Assembly: GCF_024448955.1 (NCBI RefSeq)
Contig: NZ_JAMOIH010000006.1
Coordinates: 179,420 to 243,419, forward strand
Source: Stutzerimonas stutzeri
GTDB lineage: Bacteria > Pseudomonadota > Gammaproteobacteria > Pseudomonadales > Pseudomonadaceae
DNA: 64,000 bases
Direction of reading: 5' to 3'
The notes below the pieces were generated by a model. It made no database searches, was not told the origin of the DNA, and was given only the letters and a program-made list of their open reading frames with translations. How positions within the stretch are numbered: the first letter of the stretch is position 1; every line of letters starts with the position of its first letter. The position numbers and the translations under genes are program-made. This document shows, in pieces, positions 48,086-57,383 of this stretch.

Positions 48086-48438
48086 ACATTAAGCACATCA
48101 CCCTTGCCTCACTCTTCCTGGTGCCAGTCGCCTATGCCGCCGACAAGGAGCCAATGGACGGCATGCCGATGGATCACAAAGGCATGAACATGCCAATGGA
48201 CCAGAAGTCGGCGGGACAGACCGCTACAGCCACAGGTACGGTCAAGAAAGTAAACACCGAGAGCGGAACCGTCACCATTGCCCACGGCCCGGTCGAAGCG
48301 TTGGGCTGGCCGTCGATGACGATGGGCTTCAAAGCAAAGCCTGATCAGCTCCAAACGCTGAAAGAAGGGGACCAGGTCGAATTCGAGTTCTCCTCGAAAG
48401 GTATGGATTCCACCATTACGCGCATCGAAAAGCAGTAA
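48082..48438 (+). CDS. cusF: CusF periplasmic copper chaperone
   Basis: The 118-residue protein has a signal peptide ([20 protein letters not shown]), a Met/His-rich linker ([17 protein letters not shown]) and the CusF OB-fold: [30 protein letters not shown] (His, Trp and two Met of the Cu(I) site) and [16 protein letters not shown]. It hands Cu/Ag to CusB. It starts inside the end of cusA. Confidence 0.88.
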   Translation: MNIKHITLASLFLVPVAYAADKEPMDGMPMDHKGMNMPMDQKSAGQTATATGTVKKVNTESGTVTIAHGPVEALGWPSMTMGFKAKPDQLQTLKEGDQVEFEFSSKGMDSTITRIEKQ

Positions 48439-48449
48439 AGAGCAGAAAG

Positions 48450-48473
48450 CGACCGCCGCAGGCGCGGCGGTCG
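48450..48473 (+). terminator. Hairpin after cusF
   Basis: CGACCGCCGC-AGGC-GCGGCGGTCG, a perfect 10-bp stem 11 bases after the cusF stop. No T run follows, so it may act as a processing or stabilising structure. Confidence 0.5.
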
Positions 48474-48494
48474 TACCAACACGAGAATGAAGCG

Positions 48495-48510
48495 ATTACC
48501 GCTTTGTAAC
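48495..48510 (+). promoter_or_regulatory. CopR-like box
   Basis: ATTACC-GCTT-TGTAAC, one mismatch in each half. It lies 71 bases upstream of the PtrA-like gene at 48581. Confidence 0.6.
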
Positions 48511-48580
48511 CTTGGCAACAGCTTCTTGTAAGTAGCAAGCCTTTAATCTACAGGCATCAACTAACCAAGAGGTGCAAACC

Positions 48581-48898
48581 ATGAACCGCATAACCAAAGT
48601 AATCGTTCCTTTTATTCTGACCGTTGCTTCCTCGCTTGCAATGGCCGAAGGCGGAAGCGAACGTACGCTGAATCGCTTAAATGACTCGGCAGGAGCAAAG
48701 CCCACCCTTAAGGAGCTTGTCAAAGAGGGTCAAGTGCTGAGCATCGCACCTGCAGGGGCGACCGGCACGACTCGAATGATTCAAAACTATAGAACTAGTG
48801 CCCAAGTCCAGACGTATGAGATGAAGGTCAAGACCCCCGACGGGAAGATCCATACGGTAGAGTTCCTGAGCACCCCAGTTGGCGTGAACAATGGCTAA
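48581..48898 (+). CDS. PtrA-like small periplasmic protein with extended C-terminus
   Basis: The 105-residue protein has a signal peptide (KVIVPFILTVASSLAMA) and then EGGSERTLNRLNDSAG, the N-terminal motif of the copper-inducible PtrA-type proteins, as in the gene at 59847. It continues with a second part (QVLSIAPAGATGTTRM... VQTYEMKVKTPDGKIHTVEF) not found in the short form. AACCAAGAGGTGC precedes the ATG at 48581. A CopR-like box upstream implies copper induction. Confidence 0.65.
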   Translation: MNRITKVIVPFILTVASSLAMAEGGSERTLNRLNDSAGAKPTLKELVKEGQVLSIAPAGATGTTRMIQNYRTSAQVQTYEMKVKTPDGKIHTVEFLSTPVGVNNG

Positions 48899-48930
48899 TC
48901 TGCCAAGCTTAATATCCGAGGGATAGTTAG

Positions 48931-49188
48931 ATGAGCAGCATAATATCCAAGATTAAAAGCGTACTGCAGCGCAATCCGGTCGTAACGGGGTTAACCGCAG
49001 CTGTGGTTGGCTACATGCTACTGAACCAAAGCACTGCGGCGTTGGCAACAACGCTGCCAAGCCTGCTCTTTCTCTTGCCCTGCTTGTTGATGATGGTCGT
49101 ATGCATGAAGCATATGTCTAGCGGTAAGTGCGACAAGCCCAAGGAGCCCAACGTTGGCGAAAACACCTTGTTAAGCAAAAGCGAATAA
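48931..49188 (+). CDS. DUF2933-like small membrane protein
   Basis: The 85-residue protein has two membrane stretches (VVTGLTAAVVGYMLLNQ and LPSLLFLLPCLLMMVVCMKH) and ends in a soluble tail with CDKPK. The second hydrophobic segment with Leu-Pro-Cys-Leu-x-Met and a following His matches the short DUF2933 proteins common in copper and silver islands. It follows the PtrA-like gene on the same strand and likely shares its transcript. Confidence 0.5.
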   Translation: MSSIISKIKSVLQRNPVVTGLTAAVVGYMLLNQSTAALATTLPSLLFLLPCLLMMVVCMKHMSSGKCDKPKEPNVGENTLLSKSE

Positions 49189-49211
49189 CCCACTGAACTT
49201 AGAGATTTAAC

Positions 49212-49442
49212 ATGCGAAAGGCCATCACCGTTACAGCAATCGCAATCACCTTGGCGAGCGGACTGAGTTTCGCAGCGGCAGATAAAGCGGACCAAAGCCA
49301 TTCAGAAACCGGCATGATGAGCGGCGACAAGCATATGGAAATGATGGGTGACATGCGTGGAATGATGAAAGAGTGTCGTGAGATGATGGGGGCCGCCAAA
49401 GCCGACCACTCGCAAAATGGCGAAAATCCAGACGCAGCATAG
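49212..49442 (+). CDS. Small secreted Met/His-containing protein
   Basis: The 76-residue protein has a signal peptide (KAITVTAIAITLASGLSFAA) and a mature part rich in Met and His (HSETGMMSGDKHMEMMGDMR, GMMKECREMMG), a pattern suited to Cu(I). No family name is assigned. It ends the short operon 48581-49442, which is closed by the terminator at 49472. Confidence 0.6.
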   Translation: MRKAITVTAIAITLASGLSFAAADKADQSHSETGMMSGDKHMEMMGDMRGMMKECREMMGAAKADHSQNGENPDAA

Positions 49443-49471
49443 GATATGAGGGTGTGAGTAACAATGATCGA

Positions 49472-49502
49472 AGCAGGTGGGGGGTGCCCCACCTGCTTTT
49501 TT
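49472..49502 (+). terminator. Rho-independent terminator
   Basis: AGCAGGTGGGG (49472-49482) pairs with CCCCACCTGCT, followed by TTTTTT. It separates the small-gene operon from copS. Confidence 0.85.
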
Positions 49503-49532
49503 GTGCTTGATGGCCTAACCAGGACCGTACTG

Positions 49533-50906
49533 ATGGGAAAAGTGTCACTGACGAGCAGAATGGCGATAGCTTTCATGCTCGTGGTTACGGTTGTGCTGCT
49601 GGCGGCCGCAATCAGCTTTAATTATTTTTGTCAGCTCCATTTCGAACGCAAAGATGCACAAGTGCTTAATGAAAAGGCCGCTGCAGTAGAGCGTACGCTA
49701 CTCAACAGCTCAGCATTCGGGCCTGAGACCGCTTCAAGGATCGATGCCGTTATTGAGCACTCCTTTGGCTTCGCGACTGCGGTTGTAGTAGACGGTAAGA
49801 CGGTTTACTCCCATCACAATCTGTCTGAGAGCTTGCTACCTCTTGTCACAGACATCCAAGAGGAACGCTGGACGGTAAGTTTCGGTGGCCACCAGTACAG
49901 CGGAATTACCAGAAAAGTAAATCGGTGGGTAGAAGGGCAGGACACTGTTATCTATTTGGCTTTGGATGTAACGCACCGAATCCACTTCTTCGATATGATT
50001 CAGCAGTGGTTTGCTTATACGCTTGTCGTTAGTGCACTTCTGAGTGGCGCGTTAGGTGTTGTTCTGATCAGGAAAGGCTTAAAACCAATAGACGAACTGT
50101 CCAAGACTTCTTCTACAGTAACCGCCCACTGCTTAGATACCAGAATTCCAACCGAGTCGGTGCCAGGCGAGCTGCATGAACTCGTAGACAACTTCAACGA
50201 AATGCTTTCGCGCTTGGACGACTCTTTTCTCAGATTGTCAGGTTTCTCAGCGGATATCGCGCATGAGCTAAGAACGCCGCTGAACAGCATGCTTACCCAA
50301 ATGGAGGTCGCGCTCTTGCGCGACCGCGAGAATACCGACTACAAAGACATTTTGTATTCCGCCCTCGAAGAACTTAGGCGCATGTCAAAGATGGTCGATG
50401 ACATGCTATTCCTCGCCAAGGCGGACAACGGGAAGATTACGCCCAATGCCGAAGATGCCAGCATGGCTGAGATTACCGCGAGCGTTATCGAATATTACGA
50501 GCTTGCAGCCGAGGACAAAAAGGTAGAAATCGCGCTTTCAGGCGATGGATCGGTACATGGCGATAAATCGATGCTGAGACGGGCCGTCTCAAACATAGTC
50601 TCTAACGCAGTTCGATATGCAGAGGAAGGCAGCACCATCAGCGTTGAAATAAGCGAGAGCGGTGGCTCGGTTTGCACAGCCATATCCAACCGAGGCACAA
50701 CGATTCCAGCCGAGCTTCAGGCCCGAGTGTTTGATCGATTCTATAGGGTCGACACCGCAAGGCGCGAAGGAACCACCATGAATGCGGGCCTCGGCATGGC
50801 TATCACTCGTTCGATAGTCGAAGCGCACAAAGGGCGCATCGCTTGCGAATCAGCTGAGGGGCATACGACTTTCACAATGACGCTTCCAAAGCTTATGTCT
50901 AGTTAA
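49533..50906 (+). CDS. copS: CopS-like heavy-metal sensor histidine kinase
   Basis: The 457-residue kinase has two membrane helices (about 10-30 and 160-178) flanking a periplasmic sensor loop (with HH near residue 94), HAMP, His244 in DIAHELRTPLN, N box (VSNIVSNAVRYA) and G box (NAGLGMAITRSIVEAHKG). It resembles CusS/CopS. No response regulator is adjacent: copR lies 9.6 kb away at 60481, so the two-component pair is split. Start 49533 begins just past the terminator; an earlier in-frame start at 49464 would place coding sequence across it. Confidence 0.82.
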   Translation: MGKVSLTSRMAIAFMLVVTVVLLAAAISFNYFCQLHFERKDAQVLNEKAAAVERTLLNSSAFGPETASRIDAVIEHSFGFATAVVVDGKTVYSHHNLSESLLPLVTDIQEERWTVSFGGHQYSGITRKVNRWVEGQDTVIYLALDVTHRIHFFDMIQQWFAYTLVVSALLSGALGVVLIRKGLKPIDELSKTSSTVTAHCLDTRIPTESVPGELHELVDNFNEMLSRLDDSFLRLSGFSADIAHELRTPLNSMLTQMEVALLRDRENTDYKDILYSALEELRRMSKMVDDMLFLAKADNGKITPNAEDASMAEITASVIEYYELAAEDKKVEIALSGDGSVHGDKSMLRRAVSNIVSNAVRYAEEGSTISVEISESGGSVCTAISNRGTTIPAELQARVFDRFYRVDTARREGTTMNAGLGMAITRSIVEAHKGRIACESAEGHTTFTMTLPKLMSS

Positions 50907-51011
50907 TGGCAGAGTGCCAGCAACGACCCTGACCTACGCTCATAGAAACGCCAGGCTGAACCGAAAGAGGCCGAGACTTTCGAAGCTGTATGTTTGGTTC
51001 TGGAGGTTCCC

Positions 51012-52679
51012 GTGCAAGCGTCCTCATCGAGAAAATGCGGTACGACAGCCGCAGCGCTCAACGAAGCGTGCTTCTGCGTAAGCCTAGATCAAGCTGCGCT
51101 CGTAAACTCATTGACCGAACAGCTTGGGAATTCAGAGCTGTCGGAGCTATTGAAGTCACGTTGCCCTCATGTGTTTGCAGCACGACCGGTCTTTGTTTCA
51201 TCCTTGCGGCTGCGCCAGGTTAATGAGGTTATTCAGGCCATCGAGCAGACCGTGAGCTCGCCCGGTTGGCGTGAGCATGCTCTGGATTCTGCACCTCCTA
51301 TTGCCCGACACGATCCTCGGGGCGCGCGCGGCGTCTTCTTTGGCTACGACTTCCATCTGGATGATGACAAGCTTGGGCTCATCGAAATAAACACAAATGC
51401 GGGCGGAGCGATGCTAAACGTATTGCTCGCCCGCGCGCAGCGTAGTTGTTGCAGCGGCGTAGTCGGGCTTTCGCCAGGTCAGGAAGGACCCGGCGGCTTC
51501 GAGCGTTCGATTCTGGATATGTTCGCCCAGGAATGGTCTACGAGCGGCGAGCCACGTCCGCTCACGCGCGTGGTGATCTTGGATGAAAGCCCACAAGCCC
51601 AATACCTGTATCCGGAGTTCCTTCTTTTTCAGCGGTTATTCGAGTCAGCAGGAATCGACTGCCTAATCGCAGACCCAGCCGATCTGGCCTTTCACAACGA
51701 GTCCCTCTTGGTCGACGGAAAGCCTGTGGATCTCGTCTACAACCGACTCACCGATTTCTATCTGGAAGGCGACAATTGCAGCGCGCTGCGCAGCGCTTAT
51801 TTGGCTGATGTCGTGACGGTAACGCCACACCCTCAGGCCTATGCCCTTTACGCCGACAAACGCAGGTTGGTTGACCTAACCAACGCACGTTTTTTGGAAG
51901 AGATTGGCGTTGATCAGCAAATCCGAACCGTATTGGCCCAATACGTCCCGCTTACCGTTCCTGTCGGGCATGGTAATGCAGAGCACCTGTGGCAAAACCG
52001 CCGTAGCCTCTTTTTCAAGCCTGTCAGCGGGTATGGTAGTCGCGGTGCATACCGAGGAGACAAGCTCACCAAGCGCGTTTGGGAAGAAATCGTTGGCGGA
52101 AACTACGTGGCCCAGTCCCTTGTAGCTCCTGGCGAGCGTAGAATCGTCGCCGACCCTCAGGTACGATCGATGAAGTTTGATCTGCGCGCTTACGCTTATG
52201 CTGGCGAGGTGCAGTGGAACGCTGCCAGGGTCTACCAAGGCCAGACGACCAACTTCAGAACAGAGGGGGGCGGTTTTGCTCCCGTTTTTACCTTAGGCGA
52301 GGAAGAGGAGCGAGCCGGTTCTACAGAGCAACGGTCGCACGCCTCGTTCATGTTCTTGCTCGACGAAACCGGCGCCGTAGAGGAACTGCCGCACCCGCTA
52401 TATCTGGCGCTGGTTCGAGCCGAAATGGCTACTTCTAAGCTTGCCGGTAAGCGTTTCCGATTGGCGGACTGGTATGTGGCAATGGAAGATGGCCATCCTT
52501 CCGAAGTCATCCGAGAATTGTACGGCTGGGTTGCTTTCGACGCAGATGGCGCCTACCACCCTGAAGTTGGCCCACCAGAAAATGGTCAGCCAAATAGTAT
52601 TGGCAATGTTGACTCATCTGCCCTGCCAACACCGGAAGAACATGATCGAATCGAAGGTCTGTTGTTTCAAAGTGAGTGA
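51012..52679 (+). CDS. ATP-grasp-like protein of unknown function
   Basis: The 555-residue soluble protein resembles ATP-grasp ligases in its motifs: GLIEINTNAGGAMLN (metal/ATP Glu and Asn), DKRRLVDLTNARFLEEIGV, FFKPVSGYGSRGAYRG (Gly-rich lid with Lys) and KFDLRAYAYAGEVQWNAARVY. A Cys-rich start (CGTTAAALNEACFC) and CC near residue 148 are notable. The GTG at 51012 follows GGAGG by 5 bases. It lies 105 bases after copS. ATP-grasp enzymes join an acid to an amine; the substrate and the link to copper are unknown. Confidence 0.55.
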   Translation: MQASSSRKCGTTAAALNEACFCVSLDQAALVNSLTEQLGNSELSELLKSRCPHVFAARPVFVSSLRLRQVNEVIQAIEQTVSSPGWREHALDSAPPIARHDPRGARGVFFGYDFHLDDDKLGLIEINTNAGGAMLNVLLARAQRSCCSGVVGLSPGQEGPGGFERSILDMFAQEWSTSGEPRPLTRVVILDESPQAQYLYPEFLLFQRLFESAGIDCLIADPADLAFHNESLLVDGKPVDLVYNRLTDFYLEGDNCSALRSAYLADVVTVTPHPQAYALYADKRRLVDLTNARFLEEIGVDQQIRTVLAQYVPLTVPVGHGNAEHLWQNRRSLFFKPVSGYGSRGAYRGDKLTKRVWEEIVGGNYVAQSLVAPGERRIVADPQVRSMKFDLRAYAYAGEVQWNAARVYQGQTTNFRTEGGGFAPVFTLGEEEERAGSTEQRSHASFMFLLDETGAVEELPHPLYLALVRAEMATSKLAGKRFRLADWYVAMEDGHPSEVIRELYGWVAFDADGAYHPEVGPPENGQPNSIGNVDSSALPTPEEHDRIEGLLFQSE

Positions 52680-53073
52680 GGTCCCGCGCGCCACGAAAGG
52701 CGCGGCTTGGGACAGAATAACCTCGCCGCTCAGTTTTGGAGCCAGCTACACCCAGCCGTCTTAGCCGCCACACATCTAATGTGCGAATACTAACCCTGCG
52801 GTCACACTCGACAAGAACGTGGCATATGCTGGGTGCTGAATTGTTCTCTCCGAGTGTTCTATTGCTCACGATAACTCTTTGGGCTTGCTAAGCCGAGTAG
52901 TCGGGTCTCAAGGCTTGAAGGCCATCTTAGTGGGCCCGCTCTTTCGCGCAGTGGTCCATAGCGCGACGTTGGTATTGTCTGCTTATAAGCTATTAGCGAT
53001 TGATTAGTTCAGGGGAACATTACGCGTAGTACAGCGCTGGCAGCGCTTTAAGCCGGTCTTAAAGCGGTCGATG
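52680..53073. other. Intergenic gap without a recognised gene
   Basis: The 394 bases after the ATP-grasp gene contain only short frames without family character. They separate it from the CopR-like box at 53074. Confidence 0.5.
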
Positions 53074-53089
53074 ATTACATTTTTGTAAG
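53074..53089 (+). promoter_or_regulatory. CopR-like box
   Basis: ATTACA-TTTT-TGTAAG, one mismatch from the symmetric consensus. It lies 135 bases upstream of the DUF305 gene. Confidence 0.65.
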
Positions 53090-53223
53090 CTTCTCAAAAA
53101 ATCGAAACCTCATCATCTTCGGCTTGTCCGTTTTTAGGAGAGCATTCGAAAGCCACTTCTAAGCAGGGCTGCGCGAACACGTTGAGTCGCCGATCCAGCA
53201 GCAATCATTAAAGAGGTCTAACT

Positions 53224-53679
53224 ATGCAAATGTCTTACTGGCGCTTTGCAGCGATGGTAGCCACGTCTACGATCATTATGTATGGCGTGATGTACTTAAA
53301 TACTTACTCGTTCGAGCATGTTTTTTGGAGCGAGACTCGCGCTTGGATGGCATTAGTGATGGGCGCGGTAATGGCAGTAGTCATGCTCGCATTCATGCTC
53401 AACATGTATAAGCGTAAGTCAGTAAACCTAGCGATATTGGCAGGAAGTGCAGTAGCTTTTACCATTGCACTATGGCTTGTACGTGGGCAAGCGACGGTAG
53501 ACGACACGGACTACATGAAGGCCATGATCCCCCACCATTCCATAGCAATCCTAACAAGTGAACGAGCTCAGATTTCAGATCCTCGCGTCCGCAAGTTAGC
53601 TGACGAAATCATCGACGCTCAGCGCCGAGAAATCGCAGAAATGAAGTCCCTGATCAATGAACTAGAAAGGGCAAATTGA
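53224..53679 (+). CDS. DUF305 membrane protein
   Basis: The 151-residue protein has three membrane helices and then the DUF305 motif DYMKAMIPHHSIAILTSERAQI with ADEIIDAQRREIAEMKSLINEL. DUF305 proteins form ferritin-like helical bundles in which Met and His (MIPHH) may bind copper; members are frequent in copper islands. Its end overlaps that of the convergent SDR by 26 bases. A CopR-like box lies upstream. Confidence 0.8.
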   Translation: MQMSYWRFAAMVATSTIIMYGVMYLNTYSFEHVFWSETRAWMALVMGAVMAVVMLAFMLNMYKRKSVNLAILAGSAVAFTIALWLVRGQATVDDTDYMKAMIPHHSIAILTSERAQISDPRVRKLADEIIDAQRREIAEMKSLINELERAN

Positions 53680-54379
53680 TTCCCAGAAACGGTGTGTCCA
53701 CAGCCCAGGGCATGACGGTGGCGACATTGATGGTCTCGCTACCGCTCAGGCGAATCTCCTCAGCGATTGCCGCGCCGAGATTTATGACGCCACCTTTGGT
53801 CGCTGCGGAGGAGGCATGATAAGCCAGCGGTATCTCGCTCTCGACTGAGCCCACGTTGACAAGCGTGCCGAAGCCTTGAGCTCTGAACTGGCGCATGGCT
53901 GCGTGGCTGCCATAGATCATGCCCTTAAGATTGACATCCACGATCCGCGCATGGTCCTCGACGGGAACGTCCTCGAAACGACCCAGCGCTCCGACCGCAG
54001 CGTTGTTAATCCAAACGTCGATCCTGCCGAAACGCTCGATGGCGGCTCGTGCCAAGTCCTGCATCTCGTTCGGGTTGCTCACGTCGGTGGTCACCACCAG
54101 TGCCGATCCTCCAGCCATGCGTATCTGCGCGGCCAGTTCTTCGAGCACGTCGGTCCGGCGGGCCGCTAGCACCACGTCGCCTTGCAGAGCGGCAAGCTTG
54201 AGCGCCACGCCGCGGCCGAAGCCACTGGAGGCACCAGTGATGACAAAGGTTTTGCGAGCAACGCTTGGCTGGTCGCTTGGTTTCAGGCGCGGGGAAACGG
54301 CGCAGCCACTGAGTTGCAGAACGGCGAGCAGTACTAGCAGCAAAGCCAATCGCTGCGATGGGAATATTCGCAAAACCAT
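53654..54379 (-). pseudogene. Lipoprotein SDR, probably inactive
   Basis: The 241-residue frame has a lipoprotein signal (LLVLLAVLQLSGC), the cofactor motif ITGASSGFGRGVALKL, NNAAVG and Ser in NVGSVES, but the active site reads YHASSAATKGG where relatives have Tyr before AATK. A single base change (TAC to TCC) would remove the catalytic Tyr. The chain also ends early (FLGINLPFLVH), without the usual C-terminal substrate part. It is best read as a decaying SDR or a non-enzymatic lipoprotein. Confidence 0.6.
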
Positions 54380-54709
54380 TTTCGTTTTCTCCCAGCAAAA
54401 TAAGGTCGCATGGCCCGCTTGGTTGTTGTTGGACCGCCTTTTTGCCAGGAGCTTTCATGCTAATTCACTCAATTAGTTTTCAGCGCTCAATCGGGAGACA
54501 GTGGCAAGAGAATAGACCGTTACGGTGGCGATCATCGGTGGCTAAGTAAGAGTTGCTAGCGCGTAACTATCGTATTTCGCTTTGGAATGAAATGCTGCTG
54601 GACAGGGATTGATTCGCTCTTGGCAGTTGCGGGTATCGTACGCACTTTTTCGATATGTCATGGAGGCGCGAACATTAAGCGCACCATGGCTTTTCTTATT
54701 CTTCGAGGG
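54380..54709. other. Intergenic gap without a recognised gene
   Basis: The 330 bases between the SDR and the hairpin at 54710 show no coding or repeat signal I can support. Confidence 0.5.
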
Positions 54710-54742
54710 GCTCTGACACTCCCAATTTAGTAGTGCCAGAGC
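54710..54742 (-). terminator. Hairpin after the Cys-rich protein
   Basis: GCTCTGACACT and AGTGCCAGAGC form a stem with one mismatch, 15 bases past the stop of the gene at 54758. No T run. Confidence 0.4.
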
Positions 54743-54757
54743 AGTGAGTTACGGATG

Positions 54758-55087
54758 TTATCCTGCCATACGCTCACATTCCTCAGCGCAGTTCATGCAC
54801 GCCTTCGCACACTCTTGGCAATGATCCATTTCATGCTTCGCGCATTCCTCTCCGCATGCACGGCAGATCTTGGCGCAAAGGGCGCAGAACTTCTTAGCAT
54901 ATTCACTTTCGCGGCTCATCAGTGTGGCAGCCAACCTGCAAATGTCCGCGCAGTCGCGGTCAAGCTCGATGCAGCGAGCCATCATTTTTACATCATCCTC
55001 GCGTAGGCAAGCAGAGGCGCACATTTCGCACACTAGGGCACAGTTCGAACAAGCTTGGATACAGGATGCGAACATTGAGTTTGTCAT
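54758..55087 (-). CDS. Four-helix-bundle copper storage protein (Csp/DUF326-like)
   Basis: This 109-residue protein has about 19 cysteines in CxxC and CxxxC spacing along four predicted helices (SNCALVCEMCASACL, RDCADICRL, FCALCAKICRACGEECAKH, HCQECAKACMNCAEECE). The inward-facing Cys array of Csp proteins binds many Cu(I) ions. No signal peptide is seen, so it should be a cytosolic (Csp3-like) store. A CopR-like box lies 124 bases upstream. Confidence 0.85.
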   Translation of the reverse strand: MTNSMFASCIQACSNCALVCEMCASACLREDDVKMMARCIELDRDCADICRLAATLMSRESEYAKKFCALCAKICRACGEECAKHEMDHCQECAKACMNCAEECERMAG

Positions 55088-55210
55088 TTACGTTCTCCAG
55101 GGTTCGATAGTTGTATTTCGTCGTTTGGTTACTGGCCGATATGGCTCATCAGCCTGTTAGCAGACACTGAATTACGACACGCTCCTACCGAGCCCGTTTC
55201 GAAAAACCTC

Positions 55211-55226
55211 ATTACAATGTTGTAAG
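55211..55226 (-). promoter_or_regulatory. CopR-like box
   Basis: ATTACA-ATGT-TGTAAG, one mismatch. It is upstream of the Cys-rich storage protein (start 55087). Confidence 0.65.
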
Positions 55227-55565
55227 GTAAGTCCAACCGCACCGGGGATCTGCGGGCGCAGTTGGTGGCGATGTGGCCGTCAGATTGCCTGTACGGCTTC
55301 GCTAGTCTGTTCGAGATGATTGAGTTGAAAATGAGGGAGCTCCCTGTCGCCACGACTGGGAGCATTCGTTGGGGAACGGCCGGAGCGCAAGCCGCTTAAC
55401 TAGGTAAGTTACTGGCCTTGCGGCCTAACTTTTAGGAAGGAAGCAATTGCAAAGCCCTCCGGTACCGTTGCGTCGACTAGGATGGCCTAGGGCCGATCCT
55501 CTGCTTGCTGAACCGCCTTTCTTAGAGCCTCGATCAGAACCGCATAGGCACACATATACCGGATG
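55227..55565. other. Intergenic gap without a recognised gene
   Basis: The 339 bases between the box and the end of the cytochrome gene hold no recognised gene. Confidence 0.45.
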
Positions 55566-56375
55566 TTAGTGCTCGTGTTGCTTCCCGTCTGCGTGCACAT
55601 GGTTTTTTGAAGGGGATTTGCCTTCCGCATCGGCACTGTCACTGCCATTGCTGTGCTCAACCGCCTGGGGCTCCTCGGACGCATGATGGTCATCGCTTTC
55701 GTTATTACCATGATGACCGGAGCCTGATTGGCCGGATGCTCCACCTGTGCTGCTGGAGCCATGGTGATCCGAGCCGCCACTGTCGCCCTGATGGTGGTCG
55801 CCCGAGGCCATCTCGCCGTGTTGCTCACTATGCCCAGCTGGGGTCTCCCCACCACCATGCTGGTGACCACCGCTAGACGCAACGAGTGCTCGATACGCTC
55901 CTTCATCTAACTCAGGAAGCTTCTGCAGAAAAGCCACCATTCCCCAGATGTACGGGTCAGCCATGCTTTTACCCCACGCGGGCATCCCAGTGGCCTTAAT
56001 GCCATGCTTGATGACCCAAAATGTTTTTGCTGGGTCATCGTATGGCCCCGCTTCAGCCAGGCTGGGTGGAGCGGGATAAAGGCCATTGCTTAGCTCGGTC
56101 TCAGCCATGCCTGGCGCCAAATGACAACCCACACACATCGAGTCGTAGTTCCCCGCCCCGGCGCGGATTTGGTCTTCATCGTCGAGAGATGGCACGACTA
56201 TGTCTTCGGAGCGAACCTCAATCGAGCGATTGCGAGCAGTTTCCAGGAATGCGTGCACGACTCCCGTATGAGGATCATCCGCGGCAACGTTTATTAGTCC
56301 CGAGAAAACAACACCGGCCACCACCAACAGGCCTAGTGCGCAGAAGGCAGCGAAGCTAATAATTATTCTTTTCAT
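55566..56375 (-). CDS. Membrane-anchored cytochrome c with His-rich tail
   Basis: The 269-residue protein has an N-terminal signal/anchor (IISFAAFCALGLLVVAGVVF), a single-haem domain with CVGCH at 81-85 and a distal Met in KATGMPAWGKSM, then from about residue 168 a low-complexity tail with about 25 His among Gly, Ser, Asp and Glu. The tail could bind many metal ions. It lies 10 bases after copB in the copA-small gene-copB-cytochrome order, so it probably belongs to the copper operon; electron transfer linked to CopA oxidase activity is a possible role. Confidence 0.75.
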   Translation of the reverse strand: MKRIIISFAAFCALGLLVVAGVVFSGLINVAADDPHTGVVHAFLETARNRSIEVRSEDIVVPSLDDEDQIRAGAGNYDSMCVGCHLAPGMAETELSNGLYPAPPSLAEAGPYDDPAKTFWVIKHGIKATGMPAWGKSMADPYIWGMVAFLQKLPELDEGAYRALVASSGGHQHGGGETPAGHSEQHGEMASGDHHQGDSGGSDHHGSSSTGGASGQSGSGHHGNNESDDHHASEEPQAVEHSNGSDSADAEGKSPSKNHVHADGKQHEH

Positions 56376-56384
56376 CTAGGGTCC

Positions 56385-57383
56385 TTAAAACCAAAGCCTG
56401 ATGCCAGCAACGAACCGCGCCTCATCTACGTCTTCGCCTTCATCTCTCGCCATATCGGCGGTATTACCGTATGCCCGGCTCCACGTGACGCCGATGTACG
56501 GTGCGAACTCACGAACGATTTCGTATCGGAGGCGGAGCCCCACCTCTGTGTTTGCGAGACCAGCGCCTACTCCGCGCGCAGGATCGTCCTTGCCATAGAA
56601 ATTGAGCTCGGCAGTCGGTTGGAGGATCAGCCGGTTAGTGAGGAGAATGTCGTACTCGCCTTCAAAACGTGCTGCTGTCTGCCCACCTTCACCGACGAAG
56701 GCGGTGGCTTCCGCCTCAAAGTTATACAGAGCCATCCCCTGGACGCCTAAAGCCGCCCACGTCTGCGGCGACTCGGGCTTAAAGTCCTGGCGAACACCTG
56801 CTACCACATCCCACCAGGGGCTGATGGCACGCCCGTAGAGCGCCTGAATTTCCGCATCTTCAGTAACGCCATTCGTTCGCTCACCTTCCGAGCGAAACCA
56901 GAACCGATTGATATCGCCACCAACCCAGGCAGTAGCTTCCCAACTGAGGGTGCTACCTTCATTTGCGTTCTGGTACTCAAGTTGATCTAGCAGAAGGAAC
57001 CAGGCCAGATACTTGTCATGGACTGTATGACCTTGAAGACCAGGGAAAGCCGCTTCTCTATCCGCATCGGTCAATACTGGAATGAACGAGGGATGAACCA
57101 TGCCGGGCATTTCGAGCGTATCGTCATGCTTCATTTGGCCATGGTTCATCGTGCTATGGTCCATCGCACCATGACCCATCGCAGAATGGTCCGTTTGCCC
57201 ACCGGAGCCATGATTCTTAGCTGCGGGCTTCGCTGAAGATGCAGGGGCTTGAGCTGCCTCAGCAGGAGGGGTTTGATGCATCGAATGATCCATCATCTCG
57301 GCAGCGTTGGCTGTCCCTCCAGCCGCTGCGCTCAACGAAACTCCGAGCGCAATCAGAGCAAAGCGAGAAGGTCTAGTGGTCAT
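56385..57383 (-). CDS. copB: CopB, outer-membrane copper-resistance protein
   Basis: The 332-residue protein has a signal peptide ([19 protein letters not shown]), a Met/His-rich part ([28 protein letters not shown]) and then a beta-barrel ending [20 protein letters not shown] and [11 protein letters not shown], as in CopB/PcoB. The ATG at 57383 gives a proper signal peptide; the longer frame to 57467 does not. It overlaps the end of the small gene at 57373 by 11 bases. Confidence 0.87.
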   Translation of the reverse strand: MTTRPSRFALIALGVSLSAAAGGTANAAEMMDHSMHQTPPAEAAQAPASSAKPAAKNHGSGGQTDHSAMGHGAMDHSTMNHGQMKHDDTLEMPGMVHPSFIPVLTDADREAAFPGLQGHTVHDKYLAWFLLLDQLEYQNANEGSTLSWEATAWVGGDINRFWFRSEGERTNGVTEDAEIQALYGRAISPWWDVVAGVRQDFKPESPQTWAALGVQGMALYNFEAEATAFVGEGGQTAARFEGEYDILLTNRLILQPTAELNFYGKDDPARGVGAGLANTEVGLRLRYEIVREFAPYIGVTWSRAYGNTADMARDEGEDVDEARFVAGIRLWF

